A stretch of DNA of 64,000 bases. Source: JAEUIE01 sp046350055. Lineage in GTDB: Bacteria; Planctomycetota; Planctomycetia; Gemmatales; HRBIN36. The position numbers and the translations under genes are program-made. The notes under the pieces are model-generated. The model was not told the DNA's origin, searched no databases, and saw only the letters and a list, made by a program, of their open reading frames with translations. Each line of letters begins with the position of its first letter. The stretch's first letter is position 1. The stretch covers positions 2,232,001-2,296,000 of the forward strand of contig JAXMBC010000001.1 in assembly GCA_046350055.1 (NCBI GenBank). Direction: 5' to 3'. This document shows, piece after piece, positions 18,836 to 27,359 of this stretch.

Positions 18836-19381
18836 CTACGTGTGATCTGAAACGTGGGTGGTATTCAGCTGATTAAACTCTTTCGCATAGGCTTCGTCGC
18901 GAAAGTAATAGAGCAGACTATCATTCTTTCCCACCTGGACGTCAAACATGGTGGAATGTTCCACCACCCAGACCGCCCGACTGGCAAAGAGAAACCAGAC
19001 GATCGCTGCGATACCACACAAGGACGCGACCGCATACATATTCACGGTGAAGAAGAATAGCGTTGCACAGGCGAAGATTAACGGTGCGAATAACGAAGCC
19101 ATCATGCTGGAGAGTTCAGAGGTCCGCCCTGGCATATAGTCAATGCAGGTTTCGCAGACTGGCACTTCCATCGTTGGCAGCATCTGGTGATTGTGAAAGT
19201 ACTGTGCCTTGCCACTGAAAGGCGACATCACTGATTGCGGCGTCCACTTGAGTTGAGGTTGTGCTTCCTCGCAGCCGATGCAACGAGAAGGAAACACGGG
19301 AGTATGATCAAAAGGCAGCACGATGCGGGCGCCAAAATGGCGATACTGTTCCCTGACACCACGCATCGAAGATTTGGACAA
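18836..19381 (-). CDS. Hypothetical membrane protein with two CxxC pairs
   Basis: A 181-residue protein not recognised. The N-terminal half is cytoplasmic in style and holds two metal-binding pairs, CIGC near residue 34 and CETC near residue 76, which together could bind one zinc. Two adjacent hydrophobic spans follow at about residues 94-135 (APLIFACATLFFFTVNMYAV and LCGIAAIVWFLFASRAVWVV). A short soluble tail ends the protein. The arrangement resembles many small planctomycete membrane proteins with a zinc knuckle ahead of a hairpin membrane anchor. It lies between the DUF1559 gene and nuoD on the same strand but with gaps of about 90-110 bases. Confidence 0.6.
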   Translation of the reverse strand: MSKSSMRGVREQYRHFGARIVLPFDHTPVFPSRCIGCEEAQPQLKWTPQSVMSPFSGKAQYFHNHQMLPTMEVPVCETCIDYMPGRTSELSSMMASLFAPLIFACATLFFFTVNMYAVASLCGIAAIVWFLFASRAVWVVEHSTMFDVQVGKNDSLLYYFRDEAYAKEFNQLNTTHVSDHT

Positions 19382-19472
19382 AGTCGCCTCACGTGTCCGA
19401 GGCTTTCATTCACCTCTCGCCATTATTGGTGAGGCGATAGAAAAAGACAAGCAGTCTCAGCTCAGCAACAGT

Positions 19473-20669
19473 TCATCGATCGATTTCACCCATCATGATG
19501 TCGAGACTGCCCAGGATGGCGGGAATATCGGCGATCAGGCAGCCTCGGCAAAGTTCATGAATGACGCTCAGGTTGGCCATGCATGAAGACCTGGCTCGCA
19601 CCCGGAGTGGCACTCCATCACGGGCGGGTCGGCCCACCACATAGAAACCCATCTGGCCCCGTGGGCATTCGGTTTCCACATAGCACTCGCCACCGCTCAG
19701 GTACCTCGGTGGTTCAATACGATGGCTGCCTTCCGCCTGGGGATAACGGTCCAGAGCCTGGCGGATAATCTTCACGCTTTGCATCACTTCCAGCATGCGG
19801 ACATAGTAGCGATGCCAGTTGTCGCCCAGCACTGCTTCGCGAGGCGCTTCACGGAAGGGCGGGATGATGGCATCAAACTCGTAGGTCTCGTAGCCGGTAT
19901 ACGGTTCAAGCTTTCGGAGGTCCCACGCAGGGTCGTGCTGTCTGCTGTCGAGTGAGCCACGCAGTACCGGCCCCGTGCAACCGTACGCCAGAGCCAGCGC
20001 TTTGGACAGCACCCCCAGCCCGCAGGTACGCTGGATAAAGATGTGGTTCCTCGTGAGCAGCGTGTGATACTCCTCCACATGAGGCAGGAACTCATCCAGA
20101 AATGCCCGGCACCGGACAATCCACCCTTCGGGCAGGTCGTCGTGCACGCCACCGATGGTCACATACGAGTAGGTAAGACGGGCACCACACAGTTCTTCAA
20201 ACAGCGTGAGTATCTTCTCCCGTTCCCGGAAGGCATAGAGGAAGGGGGTAAAGCTGCCGAGATCGATGCCATAAGCACCCATGCCCAGGAGATGGCTAGC
20301 GATGCGATTGAGTTCGGAGACGAGCACACGAATGACCTGGGCCTTGGCGGGTATCTTCATGCCGCACAGTTTTTCAATTGCCAGGCTGTAGCCCAGGTTC
20401 ATGTTCATCGCGGCAATGTAGTCCATCCGGTCGGTGTACGGGATGAACTGAATCGGCGTGACGAGTTCACCAATCTTCTCAGCACAACGATGGAGGTAAC
20501 CCAGGTGCGGTGTCACTTCGGAGACGACTTCACCATCAGTTCGGATGACGAGACGGAGCACACCGTGAGTGGAAGGATGCTGTGGGCCCATGTTGATGAG
20601 CATCTCATCCGTGCGCACATCCATCTCAACCAGAGCAGGATCAGTCTCAGGCAATAGCATCGTGGACAT
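19473..20669 (-). CDS. nuoD: NADH-quinone oxidoreductase subunit D
   Basis: The 49-kDa subunit of complex I, which forms the quinone pocket together with NuoB. The 398 residues match the family. LINMGPQHPSTHGVLRLV (near residue 24) contains the conserved His that contacts quinone. HRCAEKIGE, MNYLGYSLAIEKL-like NMNLGYSLAIEKL and RTCGLGVLSKALA follow. The usual C-terminal YVVGRPARDGVPLRVRARS and the IPAILGSLDIMMGEIDR end are present, so the protein is complete. The gene is alone on the minus strand; nuoB and nuoC are not beside it, unlike the common nuoABCD order. Confidence 0.95.
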   Translation of the reverse strand: MSTMLLPETDPALVEMDVRTDEMLINMGPQHPSTHGVLRLVIRTDGEVVSEVTPHLGYLHRCAEKIGELVTPIQFIPYTDRMDYIAAMNMNLGYSLAIEKLCGMKIPAKAQVIRVLVSELNRIASHLLGMGAYGIDLGSFTPFLYAFREREKILTLFEELCGARLTYSYVTIGGVHDDLPEGWIVRCRAFLDEFLPHVEEYHTLLTRNHIFIQRTCGLGVLSKALALAYGCTGPVLRGSLDSRQHDPAWDLRKLEPYTGYETYEFDAIIPPFREAPREAVLGDNWHRYYVRMLEVMQSVKIIRQALDRYPQAEGSHRIEPPRYLSGGECYVETECPRGQMGFYVVGRPARDGVPLRVRARSSCMANLSVIHELCRGCLIADIPAILGSLDIMMGEIDR

Positions 20670-20850
20670 GGGGAGATTGTATGTGCTGACTGAGAGTGTG
20701 TACTATGAGAGGTTCTCATCACATTTCGATATTGTGCCAGCTTCTTGCTATGTACTGAAGATGCCAATTGTTCTTGCCCAACTCTTGGTCAATGAGCTTC
20801 TCTTTCTATCCTGAAGCATTCACTACATGTTTTTCAACACGGAGGTCATC

Positions 20851-21294
20851 ATGGTACGAGTGGTCAGTCTGGCGATGGCGCTGGTAGTGCTGGTGCCTTT
20901 GGTAAAGCAGTTCAAGGCGACAGAGAAAGCAAAGCCTGAGCCGATCCCCGCGCTGGTGAACAGCATCAATGCATACCGTGCTCAGCACGGACTCCCGGCA
21001 ATGATCTACAGCCCGGAGTTGCAGGCTGCAGCCAAACGCCATGCTACGGATATGGCTAACCGGAATCAGCTCGACCATCGGGGTGGCGATGGCTCGTCGT
21101 TCTCCCAGCGTGCACGTGCTGCTGGCTTTCCCATGACAGGTGGTGGCGAGATTATCGCTGGTGGTGGTGAACAGGAAGCTGTATCGATGTGGTCCCGTTC
21201 ACCCGGTCACAACGCCCAGATGTTGGGCAGTTGCCGCTACATTGGTGCCTGTGGAGTCGGCCAGTATTCATGCGCCGTCTTTGGCGACAAGTAG
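20851..21294 (+). CDS. CAP-domain (SCP/PR1-like) exported protein
   Basis: A 147-residue protein with an N-terminal hydrophobic signal (VVSLAMALVVLVPLV) and a CAP domain. The domain motifs are NSINAYRAQHGLPAMIYSPELQAAAKRHATDMANRNQLDHRG, here noted for the paired His residues, and EAVSMWSRSPGHNAQMLGS. CAP proteins are extracellular and may bind sterol-like ligands or act as proteases, though bacterial roles are mostly unknown. A GGAGG ribosome site 7 bases before 20851 decides the start over the ATG eight codons upstream. A perfect hairpin follows the stop. Confidence 0.88.
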   Translation: MVRVVSLAMALVVLVPLVKQFKATEKAKPEPIPALVNSINAYRAQHGLPAMIYSPELQAAAKRHATDMANRNQLDHRGGDGSSFSQRARAAGFPMTGGGEIIAGGGEQEAVSMWSRSPGHNAQMLGSCRYIGACGVGQYSCAVFGDK

Positions 21295-21323
21295 TTCGAC
21301 AGCATCTGTTACACAGAGGAAAC

Positions 21324-21353
21324 ACGGGGCATTTCCGCAGGGAAATGCCCCGT
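21324..21353. terminator. Hairpin terminator after CAP gene
   Basis: A perfect 13-bp stem (ACGGGGCATTTCC at 21324-21336 with its complement at 21341-21353) has a GCAG loop. It lies 30 bases after the CAP stop. Only a short T-poor tail follows, so its strength is uncertain. Confidence 0.65.
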
Positions 21354-21437
21354 TGCCGTTCGTATCTCGCTTCACGATATCTTCATGCAGTTTGCTTTAT
21401 AACGTCCTCATCGCGTTATTCTGCGGAAAGGCATGAC

Positions 21438-23276
21438 ATGCAACGGGCAGGCTGTTGGGTATGGGGTTCATTTTGTTTCTTGACCATGTCGGTGATTGCA
21501 CAGCCACCAGGTGGTGGACAGGGTGGTGGCCCTGGTGGACCGGGCGGCTTCGGTCCCGGCATGAGACAGACGCGCAAGATCCTCAAAGAGTACGACACGA
21601 ATAATGACGGCTGGCTGAATGATGCTGAACGTGTTGCTGCCCGCGAAGCGCTCAAGAAAAGTGGTAACACCGGTGGTGGGCGCCGGCCCTTCGGTCCTCC
21701 CGGAATGAATCGCAACACCACGCCGCCCAGGGAAGGCGTGCATGTCGAACCTGGTGAAGTGAAACAGTACGCAGATGCCAAACTCTATGATGCCGATGTA
21801 CTACGCACCATCTTCATCGACTTCAGCAACAAGAAGGATTGGGAGACGGAGCTCGAAGAGTTCCATGGCACCGACGTTGATGTCGCAGCTACGCTGACCG
21901 TGGATGGCAAGAAGTACCCCAATGTGGGCGTCCGTTTCCGGGGTATGTCCAGCTACATGATGATTGGGAAAGGGTATAAGCGCTCTTTCAACCTCAGTAT
22001 GGACATGGCTGACAGCAAGCAGCGACTACTGGGAGCCAAGACTCTGAATCTGCTCAACGCTCATGAAGATGCCAGCTACCTGAGTTCGATCCTCTATTCT
22101 CACATTGCCCGCCAGTACATAGCGGCTCCCAAGGCAAACATGGTGAAGGTGGTGATCAACGGCGAGAACTGGGGTGTGTATGTCAACGTGCAGCAGTTTA
22201 ACAAGGAGTTTCTTGCAGAGAATTTCAAAACCACCAAGGGGGCACGCTGGAAGGTAACCGGAAGCCCGATGGGCCGGGGTGGTTTGGAATACCTCGGCGA
22301 AGATGTCGAACGCTACAAACGCATCTATGAGATCAAGTCGAGTGACAATGAAAAGTCGTGGAAGGCACTCATCAACTTGTGCAAAGTGCTGAACCAGACA
22401 CCTCCGGACAAGTTGGAGGAGGCGTTGAAACCCATCCTCGATCTGGAAGGCGCTCTCTGGTTCCTCGCACTCGATGTCGCCTTGATCAACTGCGATGGCT
22501 ACTGGATCCGTGCCAGCGACTACAGCATCTATCTTGATGAGACTGGAAAGTTTCACCTCATCCCCCACGATATGAACGAAGCTTTCCGTCCACCAGGTGG
22601 TCCGGGAATGGGTGGCCCCGGGGGCATGATGCGAATGACTCCCGGGCAAGTGCTGCCTGAGCCTGTACAGCAGATGCTGCAACTGACAGACAAGCAGAAG
22701 AAGGACTTGGCGGCTCTACAGAAGGAAGCGGATGCTGAACTCGAGAAGATTTTCACCACCGAGCAGCGGGCTCAATGGAAAATGATGAAGTCTGGTGGTG
22801 GAATGGCTGGTGGGCCACCCGGGATGGGCAGGCCTCCAGGTCAGGGTGGCCCAGGGATGGGCGGCCCGCCTGGAATGGGTGGTGGCATCGGACGGGTGAA
22901 TGGTGTTGAACTCGATCCTCTGGTCGGGTTGAACGATGCTAGTAAGCCACTCCGTAGTAAACTGCTGGCCGTTCCAGCGCTTAAGGAAAAGTATCTCCAG
23001 AACATACGTACCATCGCAGAAAAGTCGCTCGACTGGAAGGCGCTTGAGCCGATCGTCACCCAGTACCGCAACCTGATCAAGAACGAAGTGGAAGTGGATA
23101 CTCACAAGTTGGAGTCATTCGAAGAATTTCTGAAATACACCTCCAGCACGGTAACCACAGCTGCGGAAGCTCCGCGTCGGGGCCCCAGCAGCGGCATGAA
23201 CGTCCGTGCGTTTGCAGAACAGCGATCGAAGTACCTGCTGAATTACAAGGAAGGGGCGAAGCCTGCGTCCAGGTAG
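21438..23276 (+). CDS. CotH-kinase family protein with EF-hand and inserted Gly/Pro-rich LTxxQ segment
   Basis: A 612-residue exported protein. After a signal peptide (CFLTMSVIAQ) and a Gly/Pro-rich stretch there is one EF-hand loop, DTNNDGWLNDAE, near residue 51. The CotH kinase domain follows: FRGMSSYMMIGKGYKRSFNLSMD, VKVVINGENWGVYVNVQQFN, and the catalytic region DVALINCDGYWIRASDYSIY with FHLIPHDMNEAF. Between this and the C-terminal part (LVGLNDASKPLRSKLLAVPALKEKYL) is an insert of about 110 residues with LQLTDKQKKDLAALQKEAD near 415 and two PGMGGP-type runs. Family knowledge says CotH proteins are atypical protein kinases of spore coats and cell surfaces; the substrate here is unknown. 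The ATG at 21438 is chosen for its signal peptide. Confidence 0.85.
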   Translation: MQRAGCWVWGSFCFLTMSVIAQPPGGGQGGGPGGPGGFGPGMRQTRKILKEYDTNNDGWLNDAERVAAREALKKSGNTGGGRRPFGPPGMNRNTTPPREGVHVEPGEVKQYADAKLYDADVLRTIFIDFSNKKDWETELEEFHGTDVDVAATLTVDGKKYPNVGVRFRGMSSYMMIGKGYKRSFNLSMDMADSKQRLLGAKTLNLLNAHEDASYLSSILYSHIARQYIAAPKANMVKVVINGENWGVYVNVQQFNKEFLAENFKTTKGARWKVTGSPMGRGGLEYLGEDVERYKRIYEIKSSDNEKSWKALINLCKVLNQTPPDKLEEALKPILDLEGALWFLALDVALINCDGYWIRASDYSIYLDETGKFHLIPHDMNEAFRPPGGPGMGGPGGMMRMTPGQVLPEPVQQMLQLTDKQKKDLAALQKEADAELEKIFTTEQRAQWKMMKSGGGMAGGPPGMGRPPGQGGPGMGGPPGMGGGIGRVNGVELDPLVGLNDASKPLRSKLLAVPALKEKYLQNIRTIAEKSLDWKALEPIVTQYRNLIKNEVEVDTHKLESFEEFLKYTSSTVTTAAEAPRRGPSSGMNVRAFAEQRSKYLLNYKEGAKPASR

Positions 23277-23355
23277 TTTAAACACTGCGTTGGAAGCGTG
23301 ACTATCTATTTCTTCGTTGTGGAACCTGTTTCGCCTACATTCCTATAACAAGGGC

Positions 23356-23913
23356 ATGCGAACCTGGTTCCACAACATCTGGCAGACGATCATCACAGTA
23401 CTGGCGGGAATGCGCGTCACGTGGCGGACGTTTCGCCGTACCTATCGCGATCAGCCGTTCACCAGACAGTACGAATACCCGGAGAAGCCCATCCCGGTGG
23501 CAGCTCGCTATCGGGGGTTCCATCGGTTTGATCTCACCACCTGTATAGCCTGTGACAAGTGTGTTCGAGCCTGCCCCGTCGATTGCATTTACATTGAGAA
23601 GGAAAAGAACCCTCTGGGCAAAGGCTTCCGGGTCAACGGGTTCAAGATCGACTATGGCAAGTGCATCTTCTGTGCTCTATGTGTTGATCCATGTCCGGTC
23701 GAGTGTCTGTATATGGGGTCGAATCACGATATCTCCTGCTACAGTCGGGATGGGCTGATCGTGGATTTCGCGAAGTTGCCTCTGGAAGTAGCCTGGGGAC
23801 AGAGTGCCCTGAACCCGACGGAGATAGCAGCTTCCAAGAGAGTGACCAAGCCGGTATGGACTAAGCCTGCCGATCCGCCAAAACCGTCATTATCCCCCAC
23901 GCCATCGACTTGA
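23356..23913 (+). CDS. nuoI: NADH-quinone oxidoreductase subunit I
   Basis: The two-[4Fe-4S] ferredoxin-like subunit that carries electrons towards the quinone. Both motifs are intact: CIACDKCVRACPVDC and CIFCALCVDPCPVEC. The N-terminal amphipathic part (FHNIWQTIITVLAGMRVTWRTF) matches the membrane-contact helix of NuoI. A 30-residue Pro/Lys/Ser-rich tail follows. The start MRTWFHNIW is preferred; the frame is open 13 codons upstream but that part looks unrelated. The next genes in the same direction are DUF2203 and nuoA, so this is a partial complex I cluster. Confidence 0.93.
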   Translation: MRTWFHNIWQTIITVLAGMRVTWRTFRRTYRDQPFTRQYEYPEKPIPVAARYRGFHRFDLTTCIACDKCVRACPVDCIYIEKEKNPLGKGFRVNGFKIDYGKCIFCALCVDPCPVECLYMGSNHDISCYSRDGLIVDFAKLPLEVAWGQSALNPTEIAASKRVTKPVWTKPADPPKPSLSPTPST

Positions 23914-24000
23914 CGGCCTTCTAGAATGCAAAAATCTGTTTCATTCCTGTTTGCAAACGTTTATCGATAGAGACAGCTTCTTCTTCTAAAGCGATGCACC

Positions 24001-24543
24001 ATGCCTGACAGATTGCCTCCCGCCGGCCGACGCTTTTTCACACTGGATGCAGCAAACCGGATGCTGCCACTGATCCGCCACATCGTGGATGAGATTGCAG
24101 TTGCTGCCAGGCACTATGAACGCTTGCAGACAAAGCTCGAACACAAGTCGTCGGAGAAATTGCCGCTGGAAGAACGACGCCTGATGGAAGCCGAGCATGC
24201 AGATCATGCGGATCGGCTGGAAGACTGCCTGCAGGAACTGCGTGATCTGGGCGTCGAGTTCAAGGGCTGGGAAGGGCTGGTCGATTTCCCCGCCTGGGTG
24301 GATGGCCGGGAAATTGAATACTGTTGGAAGCAGGGGGAACCTGCAGTCGAACATTGGCACGAACTCTATGCCGGGTACAGTAACCGCCGCCCGCTTCCCG
24401 TGATGGCTCCGATTACGCCTGAAGTCATTCTGGGCGAAGCTGCGGTAGAAGAATATGTCCCTGATGATGTGACTCAGGTCACGAGCAGGAAGAAAGCCAA
24501 AGCCAAGAGCAAAGTCGCACGTCGTGGCGATGAGATGATCTAA
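24001..24543 (+). CDS. DUF2203 family protein
   Basis: A 180-residue protein of the DUF2203 family. It starts with FFTLDAANRMLPLIRHIVDEI, the typical opening, followed by a long charged helix pair and the conserved DLGVEFKGWEGLVDFPAWVDGREIEYCWKQGE, noted here for its central FKGWEGLVDFPA and YCWKQGE motifs. The Lys-rich tail (RKKAKAKSKVARRGD) is low complexity. The function of the family is unknown. Its place between nuoI and nuoA, 12 bases before nuoA, suggests cotranscription with complex I genes, but a functional link is not established. Confidence 0.85.
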   Translation: MPDRLPPAGRRFFTLDAANRMLPLIRHIVDEIAVAARHYERLQTKLEHKSSEKLPLEERRLMEAEHADHADRLEDCLQELRDLGVEFKGWEGLVDFPAWVDGREIEYCWKQGEPAVEHWHELYAGYSNRRPLPVMAPITPEVILGEAAVEEYVPDDVTQVTSRKKAKAKSKVARRGDEMI

Positions 24544-24555
24544 GGTTGTTGTCTC

Positions 24556-25068
24556 ATGCCCACCGTTCTGATCTATCTCCTGATCTTTCTGCTCGTGGGG
24601 ATAGCCTTTGTCTTTGTCAACCTGACGCTCGGCTCACTCTTACGGCCACGTGTCAAGAATGTTGAAAAGGACATCCCGTATGAGTGCGGCGAAGACCCTG
24701 TCGGCTCGGCCTGGGTGCAGTTTGATTTGCGGTTCTATGTTGTTGCTCTGCTATTTGTGATCTTTGAAGTGGAACTGGTCTTCTTCTTTCCCTGGGCGAC
24801 GCTGTTCGGCAAGCTGAACGCTGCCAGCGTGCCTGAAGCAAATACTACAACACTTACTCCTGCACTGGCCCCGCAGGCACCTCCTGGGACGATTATCGAT
24901 CCCGGTAGCGCAAACATGACAGCATGGCTGGTGTTTGCCGAGATGCTCGTCTTCTTCATGATGCTGCTGGTGGCCTACGCCTATCTCTGGCGTCGGGGAG
25001 ATCTCAACTGGGTACGAGCGTCTGCGGTGGAACAGGCCAGGCAGAAGACTTCTCTTCCGATGGTATAG
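24556..25068 (+). CDS. nuoA: NADH-quinone oxidoreductase subunit A, with enlarged loop
   Basis: A membrane subunit of complex I. Three hydrophobic spans are visible: LIYLLIFLLVGIAFVFVNL, FYVVALLFVIFEVELVFFFPW and LVFAEMLVFFMMLLVAYAYL. The conserved IPYECGEDPVGSAWVQFDLRFYVVAL and FEVELVFFFPWA segments identify NuoA. The protein is 170 residues compared with about 120-145 in most bacteria. The extra residues are a Thr/Pro/Ala-rich stretch of roughly 40 (near residues 80-120) between the second and third spans. Its neighbours nuoI and DUF2203 are upstream; nuoB is not adjacent. Confidence 0.92.
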   Translation: MPTVLIYLLIFLLVGIAFVFVNLTLGSLLRPRVKNVEKDIPYECGEDPVGSAWVQFDLRFYVVALLFVIFEVELVFFFPWATLFGKLNAASVPEANTTTLTPALAPQAPPGTIIDPGSANMTAWLVFAEMLVFFMMLLVAYAYLWRRGDLNWVRASAVEQARQKTSLPMV

Positions 25069-25174
25069 TTCATTACTTTCATGAAGCAGGGATGAACCTG
25101 ACCTTCATTTCATTCAATACGTCTTCCAGCTTCCATGCGAAGGTTGTGGCGTTGCACTTCCATGGAACTGATTC

Positions 25175-26566
25175 ATGCGTCTTTTGATTGCCTTCTTGCT
25201 GCTGACCTCCTCTGTACAAGCTCAGCCATCGCGAACAGCACTGGCACGCGAGTCCTTCGCCATTACCAATGTCACGGTCATCACGATGACCTCAGATCAG
25301 CCATTGGTCGGACAGACAGTATTGATCCAGGATGGACGGATCACCGGACTGGGAAGCCAGTTGGAAGTGCCCGCAGGTACCAGATCGATAGACGGCACAG
25401 GCAGGTACCTGATCCCCGGCCTGGCGGATATGCATGTCCATCTTTATTCGGATGAATGGGCTCCCAAGACCAAGGCACCTGACGAACTGGGTGTCATCGT
25501 GGCGAATGGGGTGACTACTATTCGCCTGATGATTGGCACACCGGATCATCTGCAACTGCGCCGGGGACTGGCCGAAGGCAGGTTGCTCGGGCCACAACTC
25601 TGGATAGCCAGTCCGCAGTTTACCGGCAAGAAAGATGTCAATGCCATGGTGGTCACCACACCTGCAGAGGCTCATGCCGCAGTCAAGCAGGCTGCCAATG
25701 CTGGTTACGACTTCATCAAGCTGACGCTCAACATCTCACCGCCGGTTTTTGACGCCATCATGGCCGAAGCGACTCGGCAGGGCATACGGGTGGTCGGCCA
25801 CGTCGATCCCCGTGTCGGTGTCGCAAAGGCTCTGGCTGCAGGGCAGCACATTGACCACCTCGACAACTACATGGAGTCGATCCTGGCCGACAATGCCCCG
25901 ATGAAGGAGTCTCTCTCGGATCGTGGCGTCTTTCGTCCGAAGAACTGGGAGAGTCTTGATCATGTGGATGAGACGAAGATCAAGAAGATCGCCGAGGCGA
26001 CGGCGCAATCACGAACCTGGACTTGCCCTACACTGACCATCTTCCGCAAGGCTTTTGCCGAGGGGCAAAGCCTGGACGAGATACGCAGCCGGCCTGACTG
26101 GCAACTGGAACCCCTGAAACATCGCGACCTCTACCTGCAAGCCAATGAACGGTACTGGAAGAACCCACCCAGCGAAGCCCGCCGCAAGCGTTATGTGGAA
26201 CTGCGTCACAAGATGCTCAAGGCAATTGCTGACGCGGGTGGCAGGATCATGGCAGGGTCCGATACGCCGGAATGGTTCTTTGGCTATGGGTACACATTGC
26301 ATCGTGAGTTGGAGAGTCTGGTGCTGGCGGGTCTGACGCCGTACCAGGCCCTGGCAACGGCGACCTGTAACCCGGCGGAGTTCCTGCACGCTCAGTCCGA
26401 ATGGGGCACCATCGCGGTAGGAAAGCGTGCGGATCTGGTGCTGCTGAGTGCCAACCCGCTTCAGGATATTCGGAATACGACAAAGATCGAAGGCGTATCG
26501 GTGGGCGGAAAGTGGCTGACGAAAGAAACGCTGCAGGAAATGATCCGGGCCGGTGCTGCCCGGTAA
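25175..26566 (+). CDS. Exported amidohydrolase-family protein
   Basis: A 463-residue metal-dependent hydrolase of the amidohydrolase superfamily. An N-terminal signal peptide (LLIAFLLLTSSVQAQ) indicates export. The N-terminal beta-sandwich is followed by LADMHVHLYSDE with the HxH metal pair, GYDFIKLTL with the likely carboxylated Lys, VVGHVDPRVG, and GGRIMAGSDTPEWFFGYG with the final Asp. The end carries the usual second beta-sandwich: GTIAVGKRADLVLLSANPL. The close relatives are imidazolonepropionase- and prolidase-like exported enzymes; the substrate cannot be told from the sequence. The gene ends 4 bases before the ABC ATPase gene on the opposite strand. Confidence 0.88.
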   Translation: MRLLIAFLLLTSSVQAQPSRTALARESFAITNVTVITMTSDQPLVGQTVLIQDGRITGLGSQLEVPAGTRSIDGTGRYLIPGLADMHVHLYSDEWAPKTKAPDELGVIVANGVTTIRLMIGTPDHLQLRRGLAEGRLLGPQLWIASPQFTGKKDVNAMVVTTPAEAHAAVKQAANAGYDFIKLTLNISPPVFDAIMAEATRQGIRVVGHVDPRVGVAKALAAGQHIDHLDNYMESILADNAPMKESLSDRGVFRPKNWESLDHVDETKIKKIAEATAQSRTWTCPTLTIFRKAFAEGQSLDEIRSRPDWQLEPLKHRDLYLQANERYWKNPPSEARRKRYVELRHKMLKAIADAGGRIMAGSDTPEWFFGYGYTLHRELESLVLAGLTPYQALATATCNPAEFLHAQSEWGTIAVGKRADLVLLSANPLQDIRNTTKIEGVSVGGKWLTKETLQEMIRAGAAR

Positions 26567-26570
26567 CTTC

Positions 26571-27359
26571 TTAGTGCCGGTGAGAGTAAATCCCGGCGTC
26601 GGCACCGTAGATCTGCTTGATCATCTCGCCAGTGATGATCTCCTGCCCGGAACCTTCGCAGAGAATGGCTCCGTCCTTCAGGCAAAAGACCCGGTGGGCA
26701 TATTTGCTGACCACGCTGAGTTCGTGCGAGACCAGGATAATGGTGATCTTCGTCGTTTCATTGACATGGGCAATCAGGTCGTAGAAGTCGTTCTGACTGT
26801 GGAAGTCGATACCCTGGGCAGGCTCATCCAGCAGGAGTAGTTCTGGAGTGGGTTCGAGAGCCAGGGCGAGCAATACCCGCTGCAGTTGTCCGCCGGAAAG
26901 GCCACCCACCGGGACATGGAGCAAATGCTCCGCTTTTACTCGCGACAGGAGGTTCCTGGTACGTTCTCTAACACTCTTGCTAATGCCCAGGAACAGCGGA
27001 CGCTTCTGCAAGCTGAGGGCTATCAACTCGCTGACGGTGAGAGGCTGATTCAGGTCAAACTGTAATCGCTGTGGGACGTAGCCGATAAGGTGTGGATAGG
27101 ATTTGGAATGATCGTGCCCGCACCGCCATTGTACTTTGCCGGTGTAGGAGACTTCTTTCAGCAGGGCTTTGAGGAAGGTCGTTTTACCGGAGCCATTCAG
27201 TCCGATGAGAGCGGAGATTTGTCCACGCGGAATTTGCGCAGACAGGTTCTTGAGGATGCTCTTGCCACCCAGTTCGACGGAAAGATGATCGACCAGTAAC
27301 AGCGGTGTAGCGCTGTTGCCCGGCGGCGTTTCATCAACAAGGGGTAGGCTCAGGCTCAT
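26571..27359 (-). CDS. Metal ABC transporter ATP-binding protein (ZnuC/MntB type)
   Basis: The ATPase of a zinc- or manganese-type ABC importer. Walker A is GLNGSGKTT, the signature is LSGGQLQRVLLALAL, Walker B is LLLLDEP and the switch His is in LVSHELSVVS. The 262 residues are within the family range. The start overlaps the stop of the binding protein by 4 bases (27356-27359), so the two are coupled. A permease gene should follow in a complete ABC importer, but the next minus-strand gene downstream is unrelated, so the membrane part must be elsewhere. Confidence 0.9.
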   Translation of the reverse strand: MSLSLPLVDETPPGNSATPLLLVDHLSVELGGKSILKNLSAQIPRGQISALIGLNGSGKTTFLKALLKEVSYTGKVQWRCGHDHSKSYPHLIGYVPQRLQFDLNQPLTVSELIALSLQKRPLFLGISKSVRERTRNLLSRVKAEHLLHVPVGGLSGGQLQRVLLALALEPTPELLLLDEPAQGIDFHSQNDFYDLIAHVNETTKITIILVSHELSVVSKYAHRVFCLKDGAILCEGSGQEIITGEMIKQIYGADAGIYSHRH

